From Pontibacter ummariensis (lineage in GTDB: Bacteria > Bacteroidota > Bacteroidia > Cytophagales > Hymenobacteraceae), in contig NZ_FZOQ01000004.1 of assembly GCF_900188175.1 (NCBI RefSeq), positions 216,391 through 280,390 of the forward strand: a stretch of 64,000 nucleotides of DNA, read 5' to 3'. A program made the position numbers and the translations under genes. Shown piece after piece: positions 17,950 through 27,010 of this stretch. A model generated the notes under the pieces. The model saw only the letters and a program-made list of their open reading frames with translations. It was not told the origin of the DNA and made no database searches. Each line of letters starts with the position of its first letter. Position 1 is the first letter of the stretch.

Positions 17950-18336
17950 AACAGCAAGCCTGTAAGCCGGGTTCTGTCGCTACACCCGAAGGCGTGCGTC
18001 TTATCATTTATCTAGGCCTGCACTCGCGCGCAGGCTCCATCGACCTACCCACTGACATCGGACGAGCAGCCCTTAGCCCCGCCGAAGCGAGGCGCTGCCA
18101 GCCTATTTGGTCTTTCAACTCCTAAGGTTTACCCAGCCGGACTGGTCACCCAGCCGCTGGTGCGCTCTTACCGCACCTTTTCACCCTTACCTCTTTTGCA
18201 AGAGGCGGTAATTTTCTGTGGCACTGGCTGTATCCCGGTTGCCCGGGACCCTTCCCGTTAGGAAGTAGGATGCTCTGCGTTGCCCGGACTTTCCTCTCCT
18301 CCCAGGTGGGAGCAGCGATAAGACGGCTTGCTGTTA
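17950..18336 (-). ncRNA. rnpB: RNase P RNA (class A)
   Basis: The - strand shows the conserved RNase P core: P1 stem AACAGCAAGCC / GGCTTGCTGTT, GAGGAAAGTCCGGGC (P4 5' side), CCACAGAAAATTACCGCC, AAGGGTGAAAAGGTGCGGTAAGAGCGCACC, and the closing ACAGAACCCGGCTTA (P4 3' side). Length about 387 bases. It is the catalytic RNA that removes tRNA leaders. It lies between the zinc-ribbon gene and the DUF2027-Smr gene, both on the same strand. Ends are set by the P1 pairing. Confidence 0.95.
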
Positions 18337-18421
18337 ATTCTTTGCTCCGCAAATTACGCATTTGCGGTATCATTATCTGCTAACAAATAGCAGCAGGAAA
18401 TAATTTCTGCTGCACTGCTGC

Positions 18422-19372
18422 TTATTTCAGGCGTACCAAGGTAGCCCCATAGCCGAACTTTTCCTTTTTGGCGTCTTCAAAGAACTTGATGCCCGGGGTA
18501 CGGCTCAGGATTTTCTGTATCTCTTTGCGGAGCACCCCATTGCCCGCGCCATGGATGAACACGATCTCGTGCATGTTGGCGGCCATGGCTCTGTCCAGCG
18601 CGTCCTGGAACTTGTCCAATTGCAGGCGCAGCATCGCGCTGTTACTCATGCCGGCATGGTCATCTACCAGTTTCTCGATGTGCAGGTCCACCTCATGGTC
18701 CGGGGCTTCCAGCTTAAAGGTATCGTGCTGGGCGGTACCCTCAATGATCTGCTCGGTGATCTTGTCGGTGTTCACGGCCACCGGCTTTTGGTCCAGCTGA
18801 AACAGGTAAGCCTCTTTGTTCAGGACGGGGGCCGTTTTCTTGCTTTTATAGAAAGAGTTGGCCCGGAATTGTACCCGCTTGGTTACCGGCTCAAAAACAG
18901 TTGGGCTGCCGTTTCGGTGCTGGATAAACTGCACCAGCAGGCTGGGCCACTTTTCAAATTCCTTCAGGTGATAATGCGTGATCACGCGGGTAGCCTTGGG
19001 AGCCAGCTTATCGTTCTGCAAGCCCCGGTAACCCTGCTCCCGCTCTTCGCCAGAGGTAAAGAGCACGTCATAATCGGTGTTGTTTACCACGGTTACAGCC
19101 AGGAGCTCTTCAGACTGATGTACCAGGGCCAGGTAAATGCCTTGGGCCGACAGTACCGGGGCCACAGCCTCGCGCTTGGTTACGGGTTTTACCTGCTCGT
19201 CCGACTTTAAGTACTTACTCTCTTCTGCGGCAATTACCACTACCTCGCGGCGGGCCACAGGGATGGTGAAATCGTTGTCAATGGCGACTTCTACAATGTT
19301 ATTATCTAAAATGCGGGTAATAATGCCTTCCTCACGGCCCGACATTAAACGCACACGGTCTCCTACGTTCAT
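18422..19372 (-). CDS. DUF2027-Smr domain protein
   Basis: 316 residues. The first 60 residues (MNVGDRVRLMSGREEGIITRI...) form a small barrel-like domain, the middle matches DUF2027, and residues 225-316 are a Smr domain: DLHIEKL, then IVFIHGAGNGVLRKEI (the HGxGxG loop) and FFEDAKKEKFGYGATLV. The Smr domain is the nuclease-like end of MutS2, but no MutS ATPase is present. Stand-alone Smr proteins cut or bind branched DNA or RNA; the exact role of the DUF2027 form is not known. It lies 86 bases upstream of rnpB on the same strand. Confidence 0.88.
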   Translation of the reverse strand: MNVGDRVRLMSGREEGIITRILDNNIVEVAIDNDFTIPVARREVVVIAAEESKYLKSDEQVKPVTKREAVAPVLSAQGIYLALVHQSEELLAVTVVNNTDYDVLFTSGEEREQGYRGLQNDKLAPKATRVITHYHLKEFEKWPSLLVQFIQHRNGSPTVFEPVTKRVQFRANSFYKSKKTAPVLNKEAYLFQLDQKPVAVNTDKITEQIIEGTAQHDTFKLEAPDHEVDLHIEKLVDDHAGMSNSAMLRLQLDKFQDALDRAMAANMHEIVFIHGAGNGVLRKEIQKILSRTPGIKFFEDAKKEKFGYGATLVRLK

Positions 19373-19535
19373 GGTTTTACTGTTCGTTATGGTGGTAGCT
19401 GGCTAAGCCATGGGCCAGCCGCTGACTGTTTTACTCAACTATGCCTGGCAAAGGTACGGATTTCTGAGGTGCTGTGTCATGTGTATGGCGCCTACACACC
19501 TTTGCTATGTTTTCTAACGTGCTGTTGCCCGGGAA

Positions 19536-20453
19536 TCAGAAATAGAGGGCATGCATGCGGAAACCGTCTTCACGGTTATACTCCAGGGCAGGGGCAGGTA
19601 CTTTTACGATACTGAGCACGTAGAGGGCAGTGTTCAGGAGTTTGCTGCGTCCCCGGAAGTGCAGCAGGTTAAGGTCGGGGCTGAGGTAGTACTGGCGCCG
19701 CGCTTCAAAGCCAGCAGCCCTGTTTGTACGCTCGGGGTGGTACACAACTCCCTCCGCGCCATAACCCAGGGCCAGGCTCAACCATTTAGGATACTTGCTT
19801 TCTGGTTTCAGGAAGTCACCCACGTTAACCGACAGCCAATAGGTTTGCCCGTTGTAATCTTTCAGGGCCTGTTCGCCGAGGCTACTGCCTAATACATTCG
19901 GTCGTGCTGCCGCATAGGGCGTGGTATGGAAAGAGTACTTCGGCATGATGCGGATCTCCTGCCAGGCCAGTTCCTGAGCGATGACCGAGGCAGAGCCAAC
20001 CGTGTTGGCCACCAGATCTCCTGCCGAGGCACCATAATCTGCCTGGTAGCCATCAAACACCTCGATGGGTGTCTGCAGTACAATACCCAGTAAACCGCCG
20101 TACCAAATGGCTTTTTTCTCCGGCACACCTGCCCAGCGGAGTACGTCGATGCCTGCCCGGCTCTCGTGGAAGGCCCCCCAGAAATGCCCCACCTTGTCTA
20201 CCTGCAGCCACTCCCGGTTGTCGTTAAAGAAGTGGAAGTTTGTGCGCTCCTGCTCCGCGTACCAGGCCTCGTTCAGGGACACGAGCAGAGCGGTGTAGCC
20301 CGCTGTAAAGCCGGCTCCCAACAGTAGCAGCTTTTTGTTATGCGGTGTTGCAGTGACTGTGTCGGGTGGGAAAGACACAGCTTTACTGTACAGTGGCTGC
20401 ACCAACAGCAAGGCGCTAAGGCTGATAACAGGTAAGACTTTAAGCTTGATCAT
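19536..20453 (-). CDS. DUF2279 (YfiM-like) envelope protein
   Basis: About 305 residues from the ATG at 20453, which starts a signal peptide (LKVLPVISLSALLLVQPLYS). The core VDKVGHFWGAFHESRAG...WYGGLLGIVLQTPIEVFDGYQADYGASAGDLVANTVG is the YfiM/DUF2279 signature; the C-terminal part has beta-strand-rich sequence (YWLSVNVGDFL, YYLSPDLNLL) fitting an outer-membrane or surface-associated protein. Function unknown in this phylum. An upstream open extension without export features was discarded. Confidence 0.8.
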   Translation of the reverse strand: MIKLKVLPVISLSALLLVQPLYSKAVSFPPDTVTATPHNKKLLLLGAGFTAGYTALLVSLNEAWYAEQERTNFHFFNDNREWLQVDKVGHFWGAFHESRAGIDVLRWAGVPEKKAIWYGGLLGIVLQTPIEVFDGYQADYGASAGDLVANTVGSASVIAQELAWQEIRIMPKYSFHTTPYAAARPNVLGSSLGEQALKDYNGQTYWLSVNVGDFLKPESKYPKWLSLALGYGAEGVVYHPERTNRAAGFEARRQYYLSPDLNLLHFRGRSKLLNTALYVLSIVKVPAPALEYNREDGFRMHALYF

Positions 20454-21039
20454 CCCCAAAGATACGTAAAGCCGCATAAGTTGTGGACGGCATCTGCTTT
20501 GGCCACCTTGGGTAAGGGGACATGCAGGGTTCGGTTTAGTTAACAGGCCTCCGCTTCTAACTGATCCTAGAGAACCTGGCAACTATATAAGTAGGAGGAA
20601 TGAGAGCCTATGCTGTTCTGTTGTCTCAGTCTGTGTGGTAGAACTGGAGTATTCTCCAAGCAACGGAGGAACTCATCCTTCACAGACTCAAGCTTGTCTC
20701 GCTCAAGAGTTTTAGATATAACAGGGAGACGGCTTGGAGGGCTGGCCAAAATAAAATAAACATTTACTTTTTTGCTCCTTCATCTGATTCAGGCTGTAGA
20801 GTTTGTAGAGACAAGACAGCAGCTAAGTTATGAAGTTAAGGTCTAGGTCTTTATCCATGATGGGGCAGGTGAAAAAGGGTAGGCAGAAAGCCCTCTATTC
20901 ACAAAAGATAACACTTCCCCCACCCATCCTTTTCATAAAAAACACAACCTTTTCGGCCTACATCAGTTTCTAAATATAGATTTGCAAATATGCTGCATGC
21001 ATACTATTTTTGATGCAAGGCCAGTGAGTAAGGGGCTAC
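20454..21039. other. AT-rich intergenic region
   Basis: About 590 bases upstream of the DUF2279 gene. The part from 20750 to 21010 is AT-rich with no reading frame that looks genuine. I see no RNA hairpin, repeat or promoter box clear enough to name. Confidence 0.5.
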
Positions 21040-21372
21040 TTAATCGTCCTCGTAATCCAGGCCCATCAGTTTACTGTAAGCCTGCTGCAGCTCCGAGAAA
21101 GCGTGCATGTTGCCTTCCTGGCGGCTGATCTGCATACCTTTCTTGTAAGTCTGCTCTGCTACGTCGTTTTGGCCCAGCTCCTCGTATAGCTTGGCAGCGT
21201 GGTAGTAAGTGCCAACGTAAGTCTCATGCTCGGTGAGCAGTTTCTCGTAATAGGCAAGTGCTTTTTCCTTGTCTGCATTACGATATTCAGTGGCGATGGC
21301 ATATAAAGTAAAGGCGTCGTTCGGGTCGTCTTCCAGAAACTGGAGGAGTTGCTTTAGTCTGCTTTCGTTCAT
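21040..21372 (-). CDS. TPR-like protein
   Basis: 110 residues with about three tetratricopeptide-type helix pairs (PNDAFTLYAIATEYRNADKEKALAYYEKLL, then YVGTYYHAAKLYEELGQNDVAEQTYKKGMQI) and an acidic tail LDYEDD. Soluble, no signal peptide, so a cytoplasmic protein-protein adaptor. It is divergent to etfB, with 65 bases between the two starts that also carry the etf promoter. Partner unknown. Confidence 0.85.
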   Translation of the reverse strand: MNESRLKQLLQFLEDDPNDAFTLYAIATEYRNADKEKALAYYEKLLTEHETYVGTYYHAAKLYEELGQNDVAEQTYKKGMQISRQEGNMHAFSELQQAYSKLMGLDYEDD

Positions 21373-21401
21373 TTTGAATTAGCTATATTTAATTAACTTC
21401 G
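21373..21401 (+). promoter_or_regulatory. Promoter of etfBA operon
   Basis: TTTG (21373-21376), 17 bases, TAACTTCG (21394-21401). The -7 box has one mismatch to TAnnTTTG. It begins right at the start codon of the divergent TPR gene. Confidence 0.5.
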
Positions 21402-21437
21402 CACAAATCTAAATTTAAAAAGCTAACATTTCTAACC

Positions 21438-22178
21438 ATGAAAATATTAGTTTGCATCAGTAACGTTCCGGATACCACTTCCAAAATCAACTTTACGGCT
21501 GATAACAAGGCGTTTGACAAAAACGGCGTACAGTACGTGATCAACCCCTGGGATGAGTATGCACTTACCAGAGCCATTGAGCTGAAAGAGGCAAAAGGTG
21601 GCACCGTAACCGTATTAAACGTAGGAGAGGCCGATACAGAGCCGAACATCCGCAAAGCCCTCGCCATTGGTGCAGACGATGCCATCCGTGTGAATGCCTT
21701 TCCGAAGGATGCTTTCTTTGTGGCCCAGCAGATAGCGGCCGTTGCCAAAGAAAACAATTATGACATGATCCTGATGGGCAAGGAGTCGATTGACTACAAC
21801 GGCTCCCAAGTACACAACATGGTAGGAGAGCTGTTAGGGATCCCTTCTGTGGTGCCTGCGTTTAAGCTGGACATGGTAGACGACACTACCGCCCGGCTGG
21901 AGCGCGAGATAGAAGGGGGCAAAGAGGTGATCGAGGTAAAACTGCCCTTTGTAGCCAGCTCACAGCAGCCTATGTCGGAGCCCCGCATCCCAAACATGCG
22001 CGGTATCATGACAGCCCGCACCAAGCCCCTGAAAACCGTAGAGCCGGTAGCCACCGAGGCGAAAACAGAGTATGTGAACTACAGCAAGCCGGAGAAAAAA
22101 GGCGGCGTGAAGCTGATCGACCCGGAAAATGCGGGGGAACTGATTACATTATTGAGAAACGAAGCTAAAGTACTATAA
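21438..22178 (+). CDS. etfB: Electron transfer flavoprotein beta subunit
   Basis: 246 residues. Opens with the ETF-beta start KILVCISNVPDTTSKI and carries YVINPWDEYALTRAIELKE, a nucleotide-binding region GADDAIRV and the conserved DMILMGKESIDYNGSQVHNMVGELLG, then the C-terminal extension typical of the group linked to fatty-acid oxidation. Together with EtfA it takes electrons from acyl-CoA dehydrogenases and passes them to the quinone pool via ETF-quinone oxidoreductase. etfA follows after 3 bases. Confidence 0.95.
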   Translation: MKILVCISNVPDTTSKINFTADNKAFDKNGVQYVINPWDEYALTRAIELKEAKGGTVTVLNVGEADTEPNIRKALAIGADDAIRVNAFPKDAFFVAQQIAAVAKENNYDMILMGKESIDYNGSQVHNMVGELLGIPSVVPAFKLDMVDDTTARLEREIEGGKEVIEVKLPFVASSQQPMSEPRIPNMRGIMTARTKPLKTVEPVATEAKTEYVNYSKPEKKGGVKLIDPENAGELITLLRNEAKVL

Positions 22179-22181
22179 GAT

Positions 22182-23159
22182 ATGTCTGTACTAGTATTTG
22201 TAGAAGGTCTTAACGGAGAGATCAAAAAGTCCTCGCTGGAGGCAGCATCCTATGGAAGCCAGGTAGCGCAAACGCTTGGCACTTCAGCTACTGCTGTTGC
22301 CATAGGCGATATAAACGAAGCATCCCTTGCCAGGCTGGGTGAGCAGGGCATCAGCAAAGTATTGTACGATGCCGATGACCGCCTGAAGCAGTTTGTGGCG
22401 GATGCCTATGTAAAGGTGATCGCGAAAGCGGCCCGGCAGGAAGACGCGAAAGTGCTGGTGTTCTCTTATACGAACATCGGTGCCGCCGTGGGTTCTAAGC
22501 TGGCCGTGCGCCTGAACGGTTCACTGGCTACCAACGTCACGGCTTTGCCTAAAACGGACGGGGAGTTTACTGTTACACGCAGTGTGTTCTCTGGGAAAGC
22601 CTTTGCCGATGTAGCCCTTACTTCGGATGTAAAGATCATCGGCGTAAAAAAGAACACCATTGATGTTACTTCTAACGCAGGCACCACAGCCAATATCGAG
22701 AAATTCTCGACGGAGTTGGCAGATGCTGATTTTGCGGCTGCTCCAAAAGAAACGGTGATGCAGGATACCGGAGGCGGCGTGCTGTTGCCGGAGGCGGAAA
22801 TTGTTGTGTCTGGCGGACGTGGCTTGAAGGGGCCCGAGAACTGGCACCTGGTAGAGGACCTGGCCAAAGAACTGGGGGCTGCCACAGCCTGCTCTAAGCC
22901 TGTATCGGACATGGATTGGAGACCGCACCACGAGCACGTGGGGCAGACCGGTATCACCATTGGTCCTAACCTTTATATCGCGATCGGTATTTCCGGTGCC
23001 ATTCAGCACCTGGCGGGGGTTAACTCTTCTAAAGTGATTGTCGTTATTAATAAGGATCCTGAAGCGCCGTTCTTTAAAGCCGCTGATTATGGTATTGTGG
23101 GCGATGCGTTTGAGGTAGTACCTAAATTAATTGAAGCTGCGAAAGCTTTAGACAAATAG
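22182..23159 (+). CDS. etfA: Electron transfer flavoprotein alpha subunit
   Basis: 325 residues. N-terminal domain (about 1-190) resembling EtfB, then the FAD-binding C-terminal domain with VVSGGRGLKGPENWHLVEDLA, GQTGITIGPNLYIAIGISGAIQHLAG and INKDPEAPFFKAADYGIVGD, all canonical. Forms the heterodimer with the product of etfB, which it follows after 3 bases. The bifunctional nuclease gene starts 17 bases later and is probably in the same transcript. Confidence 0.96.
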   Translation: MSVLVFVEGLNGEIKKSSLEAASYGSQVAQTLGTSATAVAIGDINEASLARLGEQGISKVLYDADDRLKQFVADAYVKVIAKAARQEDAKVLVFSYTNIGAAVGSKLAVRLNGSLATNVTALPKTDGEFTVTRSVFSGKAFADVALTSDVKIIGVKKNTIDVTSNAGTTANIEKFSTELADADFAAAPKETVMQDTGGGVLLPEAEIVVSGGRGLKGPENWHLVEDLAKELGAATACSKPVSDMDWRPHHEHVGQTGITIGPNLYIAIGISGAIQHLAGVNSSKVIVVINKDPEAPFFKAADYGIVGDAFEVVPKLIEAAKALDK

Positions 23160-23176
23160 ACTTAGAAGAAGACACT

Positions 23177-23782
23177 GTGGAGAAAATTCAGTTAGAGATA
23201 CTTGGCCTCTCTTCGAGCCAATCGCAGACGGGGTCCTTTGCCCTTGTGTTAGGTGAACGAGAGGGAAACAGAAGATTGCCTATTATCATCGGCATGTTCG
23301 AGGCACAGTCCATTGCCATTCAGATAGAGAAGATAAACCCGAACCGCCCCCTGACGCACGACTTGTTCAAGACCTTTGCCGAGCAGATGGATGTGAGCAT
23401 TACGGAGATTCTCATCTCAGATCTGAAAGAGGGGGTGTTTTACTCCAAGATCATGTGCACAGACGGGACAAAGGACTTTGAACTGGACTCCCGGCCTTCG
23501 GATGCCATCGCCATCGGCCTGCGCTTTGGGGTGCCGATCTACACCGTAGAGAGCGTGTTATCGGAGGCAGGTATCGTATTGAGCGACCTGGAAGAAGAGG
23601 AGGATGAAAACGACGAAATGACGGTAAAGAGCAGTTCGTCTACTACGCCATCCTCTACAGCCAAGGAATCGCTCAGCCAGACATCGACCGATGAGTTAAA
23701 CAAGATGTTGAACGACGCCCTGGACAAAGAGGACTATGAACGGGCCGCTAAAATACGCGACGAACTGAACAAGCGAAACTGA
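23177..23782 (+). CDS. Bifunctional nuclease family protein
   Basis: 201 residues starting with GTG. Residues 1-135 are the BFN/DUF151 domain (GREGNRRLPIIIGMFEAQSIAI, DSRPSDAIAIGLRFGVPIY). A serine/threonine-rich linker leads to a C-terminal UVR motif (LNKMLNDALDKEDYERAAKIRDELNK) as in UvrB/UvrC. Plant and bacterial BFN proteins have been reported to cut RNA and DNA; the role in Bacteroidota is not settled. The link with etfBA is positional only. A strong terminator follows. Confidence 0.9.
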   Translation: MEKIQLEILGLSSSQSQTGSFALVLGEREGNRRLPIIIGMFEAQSIAIQIEKINPNRPLTHDLFKTFAEQMDVSITEILISDLKEGVFYSKIMCTDGTKDFELDSRPSDAIAIGLRFGVPIYTVESVLSEAGIVLSDLEEEEDENDEMTVKSSSSTTPSSTAKESLSQTSTDELNKMLNDALDKEDYERAAKIRDELNKRN

Positions 23783-23806
23783 TATAACAACGAGCACAAG
23801 GTAAAG

Positions 23807-23839
23807 AAAGTCCCCTGCCCCACTGGCAGGGGACTTTTT
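23807..23839 (+). terminator. Terminator of etfBA-nuclease operon
   Basis: AAAGTCCCCTGCC, short loop, GGCAGGGGACTTTTT. The T run runs directly into the -33 element of the next promoter. Confidence 0.9.
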
Positions 23840-23867
23840 GTTTTATAAGATATTCAGCTTACTTTTG
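23837..23867 (+). promoter_or_regulatory. Promoter of the nucleoside transporter
   Basis: TTTG (23837-23840), 19 bases, TACTTTTG (23860-23867): a full match to the Bacteroidota consensus. The -33 box is part of the T run of the preceding terminator. Predicted leader about 15 bases. Confidence 0.75.
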
Positions 23868-23886
23868 GCAAATTTTGTCCCAAAGC

Positions 23887-25191
23887 ATGTACGATATTTT
23901 CAGAGGGGTCATCGGGTTAGTAGCCCTGTTGGCCATCGCGTTCTTATTTTCTAAAAACAAAAAACAAATCGATTGGAAGCTGGTCGGCTTCGGAGTTTTC
24001 CTGCAAGTGTTATTTGGCGTACTCGTGACGCAGGTGCCTTTGGTGGCAGATATCTTTGCTGCTGTGAGCCGCGGCTTTGTCACCTTCCTGGACTTTTCGC
24101 AGGCCGGCGCCGAGTTTCTTTTCGGCCCCCTTGCCAACCCTGAGAATAACGGCGGACTGGGGTATATTTTCGCTTTTTCTGTTCTTCCTACCATTATCTT
24201 CTTCTCTACGGTTTCATCCGGCCTTTACTATCTGGGTATTTTGCAGAAAATAGTGTGGGGGATTGCCTGGGTGATGTCGAAGGGGATGCGGCTTTCAGGG
24301 GCAGAGAGCCTTTCCGCGGCAGGTAATATCTTTCTGGGGCAGACAGAGGCGCCCCTACTGGTGCGTCCGTTCATTGGCACCATGACGCGCTCGGAGCTGA
24401 TGTGCTTGATGACAGGCGGTATGGCTACATTGGCAGGAGGGGTGCTGGCCGCTTATGTGGCATTTTTAGGGGGGGACGACCCTGCACAGAAGGCCATTTT
24501 TGCGGCTCACCTGCTCACTGCCTCTATCATGAATGCCCCTGCAGGGATTGTGCTGGCTAAAATACTGGTGCCGGAAACGGAGCCGGATAAGATAAAGACA
24601 GAGCTGGAGGTAAATCAAGAGCAGCTCGGAGTAAACCTGATCGACGCCCTGAGCCGGGGTGCTGCGGATGGCTTACGCCTGGCGGCCAACGTAGGCGGTA
24701 TGTTGCTAGCCTTTATCGCGGTGATAGCATTGGTGAATTACCTGTTAACAGATCTGATTGGCGACTGGACAGGCTTGAACGCCTGGGTAGTGGCTTCGAC
24801 GGAGGGAAGCTTTGATGGGTTCTCCCTGCAATACGTGTTGGGGCAGATCTTCCGCATTTTTGCCTTTATCATGGGCGTACCATGGGTCGATACACTGGAA
24901 GTAGGCAGTTTGCTTGGTCAGAAAACAGCCATCAACGAGTTCGTTGCCTATCTTTCTCTGGCGGAGATGAAGACAGCCGAGTTGCTCACACCTAAGTCAA
25001 TTGTGATGGCCACTTATGCTCTGTGTGGGTTTTCAAACTTTAGCTCTATTGCCATCCAGATCGGTGGCATTGGCAGCATGGCACCAAGCCAGCAGGGCAA
25101 CCTGTCTAAGCTGGGATTCCTTGCCTTGCTAGGCGCCTCTCTGGCTTGTATGATGACGGCAACAGTAGCTGGCATGCTCTACGTGCTATAA
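23887..25191 (+). CDS. NupC-type nucleoside transporter
   Basis: 434 residues from ATG 23887 (TTG at 23875 is less likely). About ten membrane segments. The concentrative nucleoside transporter signature is present: QTEAPLLVRPFIGTMTRSELMCLMTGGMATLAGGVLAAYV, then LLTASIMNAPAGIVLAK and the C-terminal CGFSNFSSIAIQIGGIG. It imports nucleosides with sodium or protons across the inner membrane. Single gene with its own promoter and terminator. Confidence 0.94.
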   Translation: MYDIFRGVIGLVALLAIAFLFSKNKKQIDWKLVGFGVFLQVLFGVLVTQVPLVADIFAAVSRGFVTFLDFSQAGAEFLFGPLANPENNGGLGYIFAFSVLPTIIFFSTVSSGLYYLGILQKIVWGIAWVMSKGMRLSGAESLSAAGNIFLGQTEAPLLVRPFIGTMTRSELMCLMTGGMATLAGGVLAAYVAFLGGDDPAQKAIFAAHLLTASIMNAPAGIVLAKILVPETEPDKIKTELEVNQEQLGVNLIDALSRGAADGLRLAANVGGMLLAFIAVIALVNYLLTDLIGDWTGLNAWVVASTEGSFDGFSLQYVLGQIFRIFAFIMGVPWVDTLEVGSLLGQKTAINEFVAYLSLAEMKTAELLTPKSIVMATYALCGFSNFSSIAIQIGGIGSMAPSQQGNLSKLGFLALLGASLACMMTATVAGMLYVL

Positions 25192-25208
25192 GCAAGATAA
25201 GAAGCTTA

Positions 25209-25262
25209 CCATACAAAGCGAAAGGCTCCTGTTGTACAACAGGAGCCTTTCGCTTTGTATGG
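25209..25262. terminator. 54-base perfect palindrome, two-way terminator
   Basis: CCATACAAAGCGAAAGGCTC on the left mirrors GAGCCTTTCGCTTTGTATGG on the right, with CTGTTGTACAACAG in the centre, so the whole 54 bases equal their own reverse complement. It separates the convergent nupC-type and mlaF genes. Unusually perfect for a terminator. Confidence 0.85.
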
Positions 25263-25279
25263 CCTGTTTGGCGGGCAGC

Positions 25280-26068
25280 CTAGCCCTGCCGGCGCCTTTC
25301 CTCTTCTTCCTCCTCTTCCTCCACTTTCTTGGCGTCGCGCATCAGCCGGTTGGCGAAAATAAAGTCATTCAGCTCGTCCACGTTGGAATCCATGATGTCG
25401 TCGCGGGTGCCCTCCCAAAGCTTTTTGCCTTCATACAGGAACATGATTTTGTCCCCGATCTCAATCACAGAGTTCATGTCGTGCGTCACCACGATGGTTG
25501 TGATGCCATACTCTTCTGTGATTTCCTTGATCAGCTCATCGATCTTAATGGCAGTGAGCGGATCGAGGCCCGAGTTAGGCTCATCGCAGAACAGGTAAGT
25601 ACAGTTAGGGGCAATGGCCCGGGCAATACCTACCCGCTTCTTCATGCCGCCACTTAGTTCGGAGGGCATTTTCTTGTTCGCGTTCTCCAGCCCTACGCGC
25701 TTGAGGCAGGTATTTACCCGGTCCAGGCGCTCGTCTTTCGGCATGTCGGAAAGCATCTTTAGCGGGAACTCGATGTTTTGCTCCACCGTCATGGAGTCGA
25801 ACAGGGCAGAGCCCTGAAACAGCATCCCGATCTTTCTTCTGATCTCCTGCCGGATGTCCAGTTTGTTGTTTGTAAAGTAAGTGCCGTCGAAGGTGACACT
25901 GCCAATATCCGGCTTAATCAGGCCGACGATGCACTTTAACAGCACGCTTTTACCTGTGCCGCTGGCGCCAAGCAAGAGGTTGGTCTTACCGGTTTCAAAA
26001 ACACCGCTAATCCCGTCCAGCACTTTCTTGTCGCCGAAGGTTTTATGTATGTTGTGTATTTCTATCAT
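25280..26068 (-). CDS. mlaF: MlaF-type ABC ATPase
   Basis: 262 residues. Walker A GASGTGKS (34-41), signature LSGGMKKRVGIARA, Walker B YLFCDEPNSGLDP and the H-loop VVTHDMNS. The KKRVGIARA and PNSGLDP forms are typical of MlaF/Ttg2A, the ATPase of the phospholipid-trafficking system that keeps the outer membrane asymmetric. The C-terminus ends in a run of acidic residues (KKVEEEEEEEE). The permease gene lies 96 bases upstream on the same strand. The MCE (MlaD) partner is not in the window. Confidence 0.9.
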   Translation of the reverse strand: MIEIHNIHKTFGDKKVLDGISGVFETGKTNLLLGASGTGKSVLLKCIVGLIKPDIGSVTFDGTYFTNNKLDIRQEIRRKIGMLFQGSALFDSMTVEQNIEFPLKMLSDMPKDERLDRVNTCLKRVGLENANKKMPSELSGGMKKRVGIARAIAPNCTYLFCDEPNSGLDPLTAIKIDELIKEITEEYGITTIVVTHDMNSVIEIGDKIMFLYEGKKLWEGTRDDIMDSNVDELNDFIFANRLMRDAKKVEEEEEEEERRRQG

Positions 26069-26164
26069 ATTCTGGTTGTTTTCACGGGCAGCTGGCTTCT
26101 TCTACACCCCACACCTATACTTACGTTTGCCTTTCCCGGCGCAAGCCTTCTGTCTGTTTCCTGC

Positions 26165-26896
26165 TCACAATAACAGCTCCGCGCAAACATAATCCGCTAT
26201 CAGCACGGCAATAACGCTGTTAGTTACAGCCGCTGTACTGGCCGCCCCTACCTCCAGGGCACCTCCTTTGGTGTAATATCCCCGGAAAGAGGAAATACTC
26301 GAGATCAGATAAGCAAAGACCACCGACTTGATCAGGGCAAACAAGATGTTGTACCCGATAAAGTCATCCCGCACGCCCGTGATATACTCCTGTGCCGATA
26401 ACGCACCGGAGAGGGTGCCAGCCACATAGCCGCCCGCAATAGACAGGAACATGGAGATGATCACCAGCATCGGAAACACGAGCAGGGCCGCTATGATTTT
26501 GGGTAAGACCAGGTAAGAGGCCGAGTTGATGCCCATGACTTCAAGTGCATCCACCTGTTCTGTTATCTGCATGGTGCCTAAGCCACCTGCAATGCTGGAG
26601 CCCACTTTGCCCGCCAGCACAATGGAGGTGATGGTGGGGGCCAATTCCAGGATCGTCATTTCCCGGACCATAAAGCCAATAGTGGAGCGGGGGATAAAAG
26701 CATTGTCCAGGTTATAAGCGATCTGTACGCAGGTAACCGCACCAATAAAGGTGCTGACGATCGCCACGATAAAGATGGAGTTGATGCCTATCAAAATGGC
26801 TTCGTCTATGGTTCGGTTAAACAAGATGCGAGGCGATTCACTGCGGCTGAACAGACTCGACATGAATAGCAAATACTTTCCTAAATATTGCAACAT
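26165..26896 (-). CDS. mlaE: MlaE-type ABC permease
   Basis: 243 residues, about five membrane segments. The MlaE core is clear: FIGAVTCVQIAYNLD, VREMTILELAPTITSIVLAGKVGSSIAGGLGTMQITEQVDALEVMGINSASYLVLPKIIAALL, matching the family's E.DAL..MGI loop that contacts the ATPase. Inner-membrane half of the lipid transporter whose ATPase is encoded next. Divergent from the dehydrogenase gene at 27011; a TATTTTTG box on the - strand (26952-26945) fits a promoter for it. Confidence 0.92.
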   Translation of the reverse strand: MLQYLGKYLLFMSSLFSRSESPRILFNRTIDEAILIGINSIFIVAIVSTFIGAVTCVQIAYNLDNAFIPRSTIGFMVREMTILELAPTITSIVLAGKVGSSIAGGLGTMQITEQVDALEVMGINSASYLVLPKIIAALLVFPMLVIISMFLSIAGGYVAGTLSGALSAQEYITGVRDDFIGYNILFALIKSVVFAYLISSISSFRGYYTKGGALEVGAASTAAVTNSVIAVLIADYVCAELLL

Positions 26897-27010
26897 AAGG
26901 GGTTTGGATGCAGGTTAAAGCAAGGTTAAAAGCCCGACCTTAGGCAAAAATACTCTATTAATACCTATCTTACGTTTAAAATAGCAAAACATATAAAACT
27001 GTACATATTT

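Noticed and set aside
18146..18373. 75-residue - frame inside the RNase P RNA
   Set aside because: The sequence is fully explained as structured RNA.
18551..19210. 219-residue open frame antisense to the Smr gene
   Set aside because: The sense strand encodes recognisable DUF2027 and Smr motifs.
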